Below are positions 1 through 6,192 of a stretch of DNA of 8,077 bases, piece by piece. The stretch lies in assembly GCA_017992575.1 (NCBI GenBank), contig JAGOOJ010000027.1, positions 1 to 8,077 on the forward strand. The letters are read 5' to 3'. Each line of letters begins with the position of its first letter. Positions within the stretch are counted from its first letter, which is position 1. The notes beneath the pieces were generated by a model. It did not search any database. It had not been told where the DNA came from and saw only the letters and a list, made by a program, of their open reading frames with translations. Position numbers and translations under genes: made by a program. The DNA comes from Candidatus Moraniibacteriota bacterium. Its GTDB lineage: Bacteria > Patescibacteriota > Minisyncoccia > Moranbacterales > UBA1568.

Positions 1-13
1 ATCCTCCTTTTCT

Positions 14-727
14 ATGCTTCAAATTGTTGACCTCTCCGTTTCCATTGGTGAGAAAAAAATTCTCAAACATGTTTCGGTTGATTTTAAAAAAGGAACAACC
101 TATGCCCTCATGGGACCAAACGGTTCTGGAAAATCAACACTGGCTTCAGCTATCATGGGTCATCCCAGTATCACCTATTCCCGCGGATCAAAAATCCTCT
201 TCGGCCAAAAAAATATCAAAAACCTCTCAACAGACAAACGAGCAACATCAGGAATTTTTCTCTCCTTTCAGTCGCCCCTTGAGATTCCCGGCGTCACTGT
301 TTTTGATCTCCTCCGTATTGCCCTTGAAAAAAAATTTGACCCCGTTACTCTCCACAAGCAGGTCAAAGTCTACGCCAAAGAACTCCATATCAAAGACGAA
401 CTCCTCAAACGCTCACTCAATGTCGGATTTTCCGGCGGTGAAAAAAAGAAACTCGAGGCCCTTCAAGCAGTGATGTTGCAACCACAATTTGCACTCTTTG
501 ACGAGATTGATACTGGTGTTGATGTTGATGCTCTCAAAACTATTTCCCGGTTTCTCAAAAAATACCTCCCCAAAGAAACGGTACTCGTTTTCATCACACA
601 CTCCACCCGACTCCTCAGGTATGTCAATCCCGATGTCGTACTCGTTATCAAAGACGGCACTCTAGTGAAGACAGGTGGTGTCGCCTTGGCCAAAGAAATT
701 GAACAAACTGGCTTCGAATCGCTATGA
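14..727 (+). CDS. sufC: SufC, ABC-type ATPase of the SUF complex
   Basis: The 237-residue protein is the soluble ABC ATPase that drives the SufBCD cluster-building complex in the cytoplasm. All nucleotide-binding motifs are visible: Walker A GPNGSGKST (34-42), Q-loop Gln86 in LSFQSP, ABC signature FSGGE (139-143) followed by the basic KKK typical of SufC, Walker B ALFDE (160-164), the D-loop region TGVDVDALK, and the H-loop His196 in ITHS. The DEIDTGVDVDALK stretch corresponds to the SufC-specific DE(S/T)DSGLDIDALK, which separates it from transporter ATPases. Length is close to the usual 245-255. The stop overlaps the sufB start as ATGA, suggesting translational coupling. Only 13 bases precede the ATG, and they hold no Shine-Dalgarno sequence, so the operon promoter and any regulator lie outside the window. 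Family assignment is secure. Confidence 0.96.
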   Translation: MLQIVDLSVSIGEKKILKHVSVDFKKGTTYALMGPNGSGKSTLASAIMGHPSITYSRGSKILFGQKNIKNLSTDKRATSGIFLSFQSPLEIPGVTVFDLLRIALEKKFDPVTLHKQVKVYAKELHIKDELLKRSLNVGFSGGEKKKLEALQAVMLQPQFALFDEIDTGVDVDALKTISRFLKKYLPKETVLVFITHSTRLLRYVNPDVVLVIKDGTLVKTGGVALAKEIEQTGFESL

Positions 728-2145
728 AAGAAAAGCGTGTAAAAAAATCTAAAAGCAAAGACCTCGGGCTAGATGATTACCAGTATGGCTTTTCTATGCC
801 AAACGTTTCGGTTCATCGAACCAAAACCGGCATCAACCCTGACATCGTTCGAGAAATTTCGAAAGTCAAAAAAGAACAGGCTTGGATGCGTGATTTTCGC
901 TTGCGCTCCTTTGAACTGTTTGAAAAAAAACCGCTCCCTTCTTGGGGCGCCAACCTTATGCCCATAGATTTTGATGCTATCACCTACTACCTCCGTGCCA
1001 CCGACAAACAGGCTAATTCCTGGGATGATCTCCCCCAGGAAATAAAAGACACGTACGACCGTATCGGTGTCCCAGAAGCAGAAAAGAAATTCTTAGCCGG
1101 CGTCTCAGCGCAGTACGAATCGGAAGTAGTGTACGAAAGCGTCAATCGTGAACTCGACAAACTCGGTGTCATTTTCTGTGACATGGACACTGCTGTCAAA
1201 AAATATCCCGAACTGGTCAAAGAATATTTCGGCACGCTCATTCCACCACAGGACAACAAATTCGCTGCTCTCAATTCGGCCGTCTGGTCGGGTGGTTCAT
1301 TTGTCTACATCCCCAAAGGGGTCCATGTCGGATTACCCCTCCAGGCCTACTTCCGGATCAACGCTGAGGCCTTTGGCCAATTTGAACGCACTCTCATCAT
1401 CGCCGAAGAAGGGAGCTCTGTGCACTATATCGAAGGCTGTACGGCTCCTATCTATACGACATCATCGCTCCATTCAGCCGTCGTCGAAATCTTCGTAAAG
1501 AAGAACGCACGTGTCCGCTACACGACCGTCCAAAACTGGTCCAAAAATATCTATAACCTCGTCACCAAGCGTGCCCGAGCTGAAGAAAACGCTCTCATGG
1601 AATGGGTAGACTGTAACATTGGTTCTGGGGTAACCATGAAATACCCAGCGGTCTACCTCGCCGGTCGTGGCGCTCGAGGCGAAGTCCTCTCGATTGCCTA
1701 TGCTGGCAAGGGTCAGCACCAGGATGCCGGTGCCAAGATGGTTCATCTAGCAAGCGATACAACGTCGCGCGTCATTTCCAAATCCATTGCCAAAGATGGA
1801 GGGCAGACGTCCTACCGCGGACTGGTCCATATTGCAAACGGCGCCAAAAATGCCAAGGCGTCTGTCATCTGTGATGCACTCCTTCTCGACGATGCCTCCC
1901 GTTCTGATACCTACCCCACCATGCGGGTACATGAGGAAAGTGCTACCCTCGAACACGAAGCTACGGTCGAACGAATTGGCGAAGACAAACTTTTTTACCT
2001 CACTTCTCGCGGTATCAGCAAAGGCGACGCCGAAGGACTCCTGGTCAACGGCTTCATCGACCCAGTAGTAAAAGAAATACCTCTCGAATACTCAATTGAG
2101 CTCAACCGACTGATCAATATGGAAATGAAAGGCAGTATTGGGTAG
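724..2145 (+). CDS. sufB: SufB, scaffold subunit of the SufBCD Fe-S assembly complex
   Basis: This 473-residue protein is a full-length SufB (usual range about 465-495), the beta-helix scaffold on which the nascent cluster is built with SufC and SufD. The family core WSGGSFVYIPKG begins near residue 188, and the C-terminal block EHEAT (410-414), GEDKLFYLTSRG and LVNGF is canonical. Cys383 in VICD lies 29 residues before Glu412, the same spacing as the functionally important Cys405 and Glu434 of E. coli SufB. His411 corresponds to E. coli His433. The ATG at 724 overlaps the sufC stop, and the YQYGFS segment typical of SufB N termini follows soon after, so this start fits. No intein or other insertion is visible. 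Gene order C-B-D-S-U differs from the E. coli order A-B-C-D-S-E and the Bacillus order C-D-S-U-B. Confidence 0.97.
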   Translation: MKEKRVKKSKSKDLGLDDYQYGFSMPNVSVHRTKTGINPDIVREISKVKKEQAWMRDFRLRSFELFEKKPLPSWGANLMPIDFDAITYYLRATDKQANSWDDLPQEIKDTYDRIGVPEAEKKFLAGVSAQYESEVVYESVNRELDKLGVIFCDMDTAVKKYPELVKEYFGTLIPPQDNKFAALNSAVWSGGSFVYIPKGVHVGLPLQAYFRINAEAFGQFERTLIIAEEGSSVHYIEGCTAPIYTTSSLHSAVVEIFVKKNARVRYTTVQNWSKNIYNLVTKRARAEENALMEWVDCNIGSGVTMKYPAVYLAGRGARGEVLSIAYAGKGQHQDAGAKMVHLASDTTSRVISKSIAKDGGQTSYRGLVHIANGAKNAKASVICDALLLDDASRSDTYPTMRVHEESATLEHEATVERIGEDKLFYLTSRGISKGDAEGLLVNGFIDPVVKEIPLEYSIELNRLINMEMKGSIG

Positions 2146-2161
2146 TTTGTAGCTTTAAGAA

Positions 2162-2767
2162 ATGAAAAGTATGGAATTCCGAGATATCACTAACGATAAA
2201 AAAACACTCTACCCCCTGAAAGAGAACGAGCAGGTTGTTTTTTTCATGCTCAATCGTAGCGGTGATATCACTTTTGAACTAACTGGACCACACGCCACAG
2301 CTCATGTCTTTGCTTTTTTTGTTGGCAAAGGACAGAAAGAATGTCATCTCAATATTTCACAACAACATCTGGCTCCACACACGACATCCCGTGTCCTTGT
2401 CAAAAGCATCCTCGATGATGACAGTCAATTCTCTTATCGTGGCACCCTCCACATCAGAGAAGATGCAACACTCTCTGACGCCTCTCAAGAAAACCGCAAT
2501 CTCCTTCTTTCCCCACGAGCCAAGGCCTCTTCTGAACCAGCCTTGGAGATCCTTACTAGTAACGTTCGCTGTCATCATGCCGCTACGACCAGTCCACTTA
2601 ATGCCGAACAACTCTTTACTCTCAAGACTCGTGGTCTTTCCCCAAAACAGGCAGAACAGCTCCTCATTAATGGCTTCCTTCAGTCCTCTATCGATTCCCT
2701 GCGTACCCTCATTTCTTCTCAGGAACAGGAAAAAGTGCTAGCCTTGATGGGACGAATCACTGATTAA
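2162..2767 (+). CDS. sufD: Short SufD-like protein (C-terminal half only)
   Basis: This 201-residue protein matches the C-terminal half of SufD, the partner of SufB. The visible blocks are FSYRGTLHI (beta-helix core), NLLLS, then EILTSNVRCHHAAT (about 129-142), ending in EQLFTLKTRGLSPKQAEQLLINGF. Cys137 and His139 correspond to Cys358 and His360 of E. coli SufD, and His139 lies 62 residues from the C terminus against 63 in E. coli. The C-terminal part, which contacts SufC, is therefore intact, while about 220 N-terminal residues of the usual 420 or so are absent. The gene begins 16 bases after the sufB stop with no frame left for an upstream extension, and it has no internal stop, so it looks like a compact form rather than a broken gene. 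A second in-frame ATG at 2171 is an alternative start. No Shine-Dalgarno sequence is seen. Confidence 0.85.
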   Translation: MKSMEFRDITNDKKTLYPLKENEQVVFFMLNRSGDITFELTGPHATAHVFAFFVGKGQKECHLNISQQHLAPHTTSRVLVKSILDDDSQFSYRGTLHIREDATLSDASQENRNLLLSPRAKASSEPALEILTSNVRCHHAATTSPLNAEQLFTLKTRGLSPKQAEQLLINGFLQSSIDSLRTLISSQEQEKVLALMGRITD

Positions 2768-2777
2768 AAGATTTTCT

Positions 2778-3992
2778 ATGAACGAAACAGACGTCAGACG
2801 AGCTTTTCCAATATTCACAAGTCATCCAGATCTTGTATACCTCGACTCGGCTGCAACAGCCCTCAAACCAGCCACTGTCATATCGGCCGAACAAGCATAC
2901 TACACCCATTTCTCATCCAATATTGCTCGGGGTATCTACCCTATGGCCGAAGAAGCGACCGAGGCCTTCGAAAAAGCACGCACCACCGTGGCCTCATTCA
3001 TTGGTGCTCGTTCAGAAGAGATCGTTTTCACTGCCGGTACCACCGCATCACTCAATCTCGTAGCTGATTTGTTCACTCCTCACATAACGAAAGAAGATGC
3101 CCTGGTGACTACTGCTCTAGAGCACCACTCTAACTTTTTGCCCTGGAAAGAATTAGCTCACCGAACCGGAGCATCTTTTCATATCATTCCCGTCACCAAA
3201 AATGGAGAGTTTGATGAAACCACCCTTCCTACTCTCATTACGCAAGAAACCAAAATCGTTGCATTAGGAGCCGTCTCCAATGTGCTCGGTATTATCAATC
3301 CGATCAAAGCCATTATTCAAAAAATTCGCAAAATCAACCCAAGCGTTATCGTGGTAGTGGATGCCGCCCAAGCCATCGGTCACATGCCAGTTGATGTCGT
3401 CGACTGGGATGCTGACTTTGTTGCTTTCTCCGGACACAAACTTTTCGGACCGACTGGTACCGGCGTGCTCTTCGGCAAACACTCCCTCCTCCAAACACTG
3501 CGCCCCGTTTCTTTTGGTGGTGGCATGGTACTCGATGCTTGTGCTCCCGAAACCCTCTACAAAGAATCCCCTGCTTGTTTCGAAGCTGGCACTCCCAATA
3601 TTGCCGGTATCATCGGCCTCGGAGCTGCTATTGAATATATCAATACTCTCGGCCTCGATACTATCCAAGCTCACGAAAACGCGCTCGCTCTCTACGCCAT
3701 ACGTCGACTCAAAGAAGAGTTCGGTGGATCTCTCCACATTGTTGGCGAAACCGCTCCCGACAAAAAAAGTGGCATCGTCTCCTTTGTTGTTGAAGGTATC
3801 CACCCGCACGACACGGCTCAGCTCCTTGGAGAACAAGGCATTTGTGTCCGAGCCGGACTGCAGTGTGCAGCACCCCTTCATGAAAGTCTCAATCTCTCAG
3901 CCTCAACCCGCATCAGTCTCTCTGTGTATACTACCGAGTCAGACATTGAAAAACTCATCATCGGATTGAAAACTGTCCAGACCATCCTATGA
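2778..3992 (+). CDS. sufS: SufS, PLP-dependent cysteine desulfurase (group II)
   Basis: The 404-residue enzyme converts L-cysteine to L-alanine and leaves a persulfide on its active-site cysteine for transfer to the SufU-like partner encoded next. It is full length for SufS. The PLP lysine is Lys221 in FSGHKLFGPTGTG, EHHSN (115-119) supplies the histidine that stacks on the cofactor (His116), and FEAGTPN is the conserved block of group II desulfurases. The catalytic cysteine is Cys363 in RAGLQCAAP. Most SufS proteins have RAGHHCAQP here, so both preceding histidines are replaced, by Leu and Gln. The gene starts 10 bases after sufD, and its stop overlaps the sufU start as ATGA, which fits the tight SufS-SufU partnership. 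The pre-start sequence has only a weak AAAAGA and no true Shine-Dalgarno sequence. Confidence 0.95.
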   Translation: MNETDVRRAFPIFTSHPDLVYLDSAATALKPATVISAEQAYYTHFSSNIARGIYPMAEEATEAFEKARTTVASFIGARSEEIVFTAGTTASLNLVADLFTPHITKEDALVTTALEHHSNFLPWKELAHRTGASFHIIPVTKNGEFDETTLPTLITQETKIVALGAVSNVLGIINPIKAIIQKIRKINPSVIVVVDAAQAIGHMPVDVVDWDADFVAFSGHKLFGPTGTGVLFGKHSLLQTLRPVSFGGGMVLDACAPETLYKESPACFEAGTPNIAGIIGLGAAIEYINTLGLDTIQAHENALALYAIRRLKEEFGGSLHIVGETAPDKKSGIVSFVVEGIHPHDTAQLLGEQGICVRAGLQCAAPLHESLNLSASTRISLSVYTTESDIEKLIIGLKTVQTIL

Positions 3993-4363
3993 GCGACCTC
4001 TACCAAGAAATCATCCTTGACCACTACCGCAACCCACGTAATCATGGCACCATCGAGCACCCTACGCACCAGGCGAGAGCGCTTAATGCCAGTTGTGGAG
4101 ACAAGCTCCAAATGGACATCATCGTGAAAAATGATATTATTGAAGCAGTACGCTTTTCTGGAGTCGGTTGTGCTATCTCACAAGCATCAGCCTCACTCCT
4201 GACGGAAGCAGTCATAGGGAAATCCGTAGCGAGCGCACTCGCCCTCGAGCCCAAGGACAGTCTCGCACTCCTCGGTGTCACTCTCTCACCGAGTCGCATC
4301 AAGTGTGGACTCCTGTCACTCGAGACATTAAAAAAAACACTGCATTCTCAGATTAAATTATAA
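3989..4363 (+). CDS. sufU: SufU/IscU-family sulfur acceptor or scaffold protein
   Basis: This 124-residue protein should accept sulfur from SufS. It opens with LYQEIILDHYRNPRNHG, the family hallmark, and has the four metal-binding positions of SufU: Cys36 and Asp38 in SCGD, Cys61 in GVGCAISQASAS, and Cys106 in RIKC. The residue before the last cysteine is Lys105, as in SufU, where IscU has His, and there is no LPPVK chaperone motif. However, the distance from Cys61 to Cys106 is 45 residues, close to E. coli IscU (43) and far from B. subtilis SufU (62), so the extra 18-21 residue segment that normally marks SufU is missing. It overlaps sufS by four bases and no SufE gene is present, which supports the role of SufS partner. 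Whether it acts as a zinc-bound sulfur relay or a cluster scaffold cannot be decided from sequence. Confidence 0.9.
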   Translation: MSDLYQEIILDHYRNPRNHGTIEHPTHQARALNASCGDKLQMDIIVKNDIIEAVRFSGVGCAISQASASLLTEAVIGKSVASALALEPKDSLALLGVTLSPSRIKCGLLSLETLKKTLHSQIKL

Positions 4364-4364
4364 T
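4359..4364 (+). promoter_or_regulatory. Possible -10 element ahead of the structured RNA
   Basis: A perfect TATAAT spans the sufU stop codon. A start about seven bases downstream (near 4371) would place the 5' end just before the first paired base of the RNA fold at 4374. No recognisable -35 lies 16-18 bases upstream and there is no TG extension, so this may be chance in AT-rich sequence. Confidence 0.3.
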
Positions 4365-4373
4365 TCATGGGGA

Positions 4374-4516
4374 ATTTCTTTTCTCCAAGAATTCTCTGAG
4401 GCGAATTTGTAGACGAAAGCAGGTCTTTTCATGAAATGAAAAGTTTCGGCTACAACTTCAACCAAAACCTCGCTGGGGTTTTGGTGGCATCAGAGAGTTG
4501 CTTGGAGAGAAGAAAT
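4374..4516 (+). ncRNA. Unassigned structured RNA, three-way junction
   Basis: The gap between sufU and the ferredoxin gene folds, by hand pairing, into a three-way junction. Closing stem P1 pairs 4374-4399 with 4490-4516: 26 pairs, including two U-G wobbles (4381-4509, 4392-4497), with one bulged G (4500). Arm P2 pairs 4407-4412 with 4450-4455, has an A-G mismatch, pairs 4414-4418 with 4444-4448, has a 6-base bulge (4419-4424), and ends in an 8-pair hairpin (4425-4432 with 4436-4443, loop GAA). Arm P3 pairs 4461-4469 with 4477-4485 and can extend by two pairs. Junction strands are GGCGAAT, CTTCA and GGCA. The wobble pairs hold only for + strand RNA, since the opposite strand would have A-C mismatches. 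No U-tract follows P1, so it is not an intrinsic terminator. I recognise no known riboswitch or housekeeping RNA. It may be a cis element controlling the ferredoxin gene, an mRNA processing or stability element, or a separate small RNA. Confidence 0.6.
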
Positions 4517-4547
4517 GTAAAAAAAATAATCATTGACACCAAGAACT

Positions 4548-4820
4548 ATGTCACAGTGGAAAGACGAAGCCAAAGTCGGTGGACCGATCGCTCTCACCAA
4601 CGGTTGGACCGTAGAAGTTGATCATAGTATCTGTATCGGAGCTGCTCCTTGTACTGCCATGGCACCCAATACGTTTGCTCTCGATGATGCCGGAAAAGCT
4701 GGTATCTTAGCAACCGTCAGTCAGGATGACCAAGAAACTATCTTGAATGCAGCCCGTGCCTGTCCCGTCGGAGCTATCATCATCAAAGATGAAACTGGAA
4801 AAGTTGTTTTTCCTGAATAA
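4548..4820 (+). CDS. Small single-cluster ferredoxin, probably [3Fe-4S] type
   Basis: The 90-residue protein is a soluble electron carrier with one cluster motif: Cys29-x5-Cys35 in CIGAAPC, then Cys72 in ACPVGAI. The position of the second cysteine in the usual CxxCxxC motif is Ala32, so only three cysteine ligands remain. This is the pattern of [3Fe-4S] ferredoxins such as actinobacterial ones with CxGAGxC. AMAPNTFALDDAGKA after the motif is also typical of that single-cluster group. A TTG at 4533 opens the same frame, but the ATG at 4548 is preferred because the added residues carry no family signal. The gene lies 184 bases after sufU behind the structured RNA and ends 35 bases before a strong terminator, so it is probably the last gene of the SUF transcript. 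Likely partners, by position only, are the SUF machinery and the nearby 2-oxoacid oxidoreductase. Confidence 0.88.
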   Translation: MSQWKDEAKVGGPIALTNGWTVEVDHSICIGAAPCTAMAPNTFALDDAGKAGILATVSQDDQETILNAARACPVGAIIIKDETGKVVFPE

Positions 4821-4855
4821 CGGCAGTATCACGTATTCGGTATTGTGTATTACGC

Positions 4856-4893
4856 AAAACTTTCTCCCTGGCACCCTAGGGAGAAAGTTTTTT
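4856..4893 (+). terminator. Intrinsic terminator after the suf-ferredoxin operon
   Basis: A 14-pair perfect stem (4856-4869 with 4878-4891) with loop GGCACCCT and a run of six T (4888-4893) on the + strand. It should end the transcript that begins before sufC. The 5' arm starts with four A, so weak activity on the other strand is possible. Confidence 0.92.
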
Positions 4894-4904
4894 AGAAAAG
4901 CATA

Positions 4905-4933
4905 TAGACATTCTCTTCTCCTTGATACATAAT
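4905..4933 (+). promoter_or_regulatory. Probable promoter of the SufT-like gene
   Basis: TAGACA (4905-4910, five of six to TTGACA) is followed after exactly 17 bases by CATAAT (4928-4933, five of six to TATAAT). It lies directly after the operon terminator and predicts a start near 4940, giving a leader of about 16 bases before the ATG at 4956. Confidence 0.6.
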
Positions 4934-4955
4934 ACAAGATACTTCATACGTTTTT

Positions 4956-5276
4956 ATGCCTCACCAGATAAAGAAAAATCTTCAAACCACCGTAGAGAAT
5001 CAGCTCAAGAAAGTGCTTGATCCTGAGCTTGGTGTATCTATCGTCGATCTCGGACTGATTTATGGTATCACTGTTTCCAGCGAAGGTGTGTGTACCATCA
5101 CCATGACGCTCACCACTATTGGTTGTCCCCTCTTTGGACAGATTCAAAAAGAAATTGAGGACAAGGTCATGGAAATTGATGCCATCGAAGACGTGAAAAT
5201 TGATCTGACATTCGATCCACCCTGGACCGCAGAAAAAATGACAGAGGAGGCTCGTATCCAACTTGGCCTCGATTAA
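4956..5276 (+). CDS. sufT: DUF59/MIP18-family Fe-S cluster assembly factor (SufT-like)
   Basis: This 106-residue protein is a stand-alone DUF59 domain of the family that includes SufT, the eukaryotic MIP18 proteins and PaaD, which help mature or deliver Fe-S clusters. The signature LDPELGVSIVDLGLIY (21-36) and MTLTTIGCP (50-58) with the conserved Cys57 are both present, and the FDPPWTAEKMTEEAR block near the C terminus is typical. Length matches other single-domain members. Unlike many SufT genes it is not inside the suf transcript: a strong terminator precedes it, and it appears to have its own promoter with a very short leader and no Shine-Dalgarno sequence. Its TAA stop merges into the A-run of the downstream bidirectional terminator. 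Context favours SufT over the phenylacetate-pathway homologue PaaD, since no paa genes are near. Confidence 0.88.
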   Translation: MPHQIKKNLQTTVENQLKKVLDPELGVSIVDLGLIYGITVSSEGVCTITMTLTTIGCPLFGQIQKEIEDKVMEIDAIEDVKIDLTFDPPWTAEKMTEEARIQLGLD

Positions 5277-5321
5277 AAAAACATCCGCCATCCGTCAACT
5301 GACGGAGGCGGATGTTTTTTT
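5275..5321. terminator. Bidirectional terminator between convergent operons
   Basis: The stem pairs 5275-5289 with 5307-5321 and, past a bulged A at 5290, 5291-5296 with 5301-5306, with loop AACT. Seven A at 5275-5281 face seven T at 5315-5321, giving a U-tract on either strand. It should stop the SufT-like transcript (+) and the oxidoreductase transcript (-). Both genes' stop codons overlap its A/T tracts. Confidence 0.93.
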
Positions 5322-6174
5322 AACGATACGTTTTTATAAGATCAGCCAAAAGCTGTTTGTCCCGCTCTCTTTCATAGAGAGGTTCATCGCCAGTCCGCAC
5401 CAATGTCTCATAGGTTGGCTTCCCAATCTCCTGATACAAAATTCCAAGTGGCATACGTTCCATATCAAACGCTAGTGCGAGCGCCTTCATTTTATCTGTT
5501 TTATCATGCCCTTCGAGGTAGTACGTGTGCTCCTTGAACCACTGATAGGTATTCTGTTTATTAAACACCACACAGGGCTGAAAGACATCCACCAGAGCAT
5601 AGCCTTTGTGCTGTATGGCAGCTTTAATAATTTCCTTCGATTGCATAATATCACCAGCGAAAACTCTTGCCACGAACGTTGCCCCAAGCGACAGGGCGAT
5701 CGCCAAAGGATTGAACGGTTCCATTACTACGCCCCCCACCTGAATCGGTGTTTTGAGACCTTTTTCAGACGTCGGTGAAGCCTGACCTTTGGTCAGACCG
5801 TAAATCATATTGTTATGAACGATACTGGTAATATCGGGATTACGTCTGATAGTGTGCATAAAATGATTCCCACCTTCACCGTAGGTATCACCATCACCAC
5901 TTTCCGCAATCACTGTCAATTTTGGATTAACGTTCTTGATAGCAATCGCTGGTGGCAACGCCCGACCATGGAGTCCATTGAAATAATTCACACGCAAATA
6001 GTGCGGGGTCTTGGCAGCCTGACCAATACCTGAACAGATGACTACATTCTGCGGTAGAATATCGAGTTCCGCAAGCGCCATTTTGACAATATTGAGAATA
6101 GGAAAATTGCCACAGCCAGGGCACCAGGCCATATCTGTTTCCTGTGGCATATCATAGAGTTTCTTATCGATCAT
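5320..6174 (-). CDS. korB: 2-oxoacid:ferredoxin oxidoreductase, beta subunit
   Basis: The 284-residue subunit binds thiamine diphosphate and one [4Fe-4S] cluster, and with the alpha subunit interconverts a 2-oxoacid plus CoA with an acyl-CoA, CO2 and reduced ferredoxin. The TPP/Mg site is GDGDTYGEGGNHF (93-105) followed by NNMIYGLTKGQ. Four cysteines match the cluster ligands of archaeal two-subunit enzymes: Cys18 and Cys21 in WCPGCG, Cys47 in ICSGIG and Cys201 in FQPC. Length is usual for the family (about 280-305). The start at 6174 is 18 bases from the korA stop and has a weak AAAGG a few bases upstream, the closest to a Shine-Dalgarno sequence in the window. The stop lies in the T-tract of the shared terminator. 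Substrate (pyruvate, 2-oxoglutarate or broad) cannot be told from sequence, so the symbol denotes family only. Confidence 0.94.
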   Translation of the reverse strand: MIDKKLYDMPQETDMAWCPGCGNFPILNIVKMALAELDILPQNVVICSGIGQAAKTPHYLRVNYFNGLHGRALPPAIAIKNVNPKLTVIAESGDGDTYGEGGNHFMHTIRRNPDITSIVHNNMIYGLTKGQASPTSEKGLKTPIQVGGVVMEPFNPLAIALSLGATFVARVFAGDIMQSKEIIKAAIQHKGYALVDVFQPCVVFNKQNTYQWFKEHTYYLEGHDKTDKMKALALAFDMERMPLGILYQEIGKPTYETLVRTGDEPLYERERDKQLLADLIKTYR

Positions 6175-6192
6175 ATAAACAGCCTTTAGCGA

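Noticed and set aside
3264..3881. 205-codon open frame opposite sufS
   Set aside because: It is a frame shadow of the strongly conserved sufS gene, with no start signal or recognisable domain.
4461..4510. T-box leader, prompted by GGTGGCATC next to a stem
   Set aside because: The T-box consensus is only partly matched, the flanking antiterminator pairing is absent, and no aminoacyl-tRNA or amino-acid gene follows.
4374..4516. Miniature transposon with 26-base terminal inverted repeats
   Set aside because: The arms match only if U-G wobbles are allowed, no target-site duplication flanks them, and the interior holds further paired arms, all favouring RNA structure.
4533..4547. TTG start giving a longer ferredoxin
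   Set aside because: The ATG at 4548 is a better start codon, and the five added residues show no conserved feature.
4533..4561. Perfect TTGACA (4533-4538) as a promoter -35
   Set aside because: No -10-like hexamer lies 16-18 bases downstream, and a start there would fall inside the ferredoxin gene.
4436..4621. Open frame of 61 codons across the RNA element and ferredoxin start
   Set aside because: It overlaps the ferredoxin in another frame, resembles no known protein, and its first third consists of paired RNA arms.
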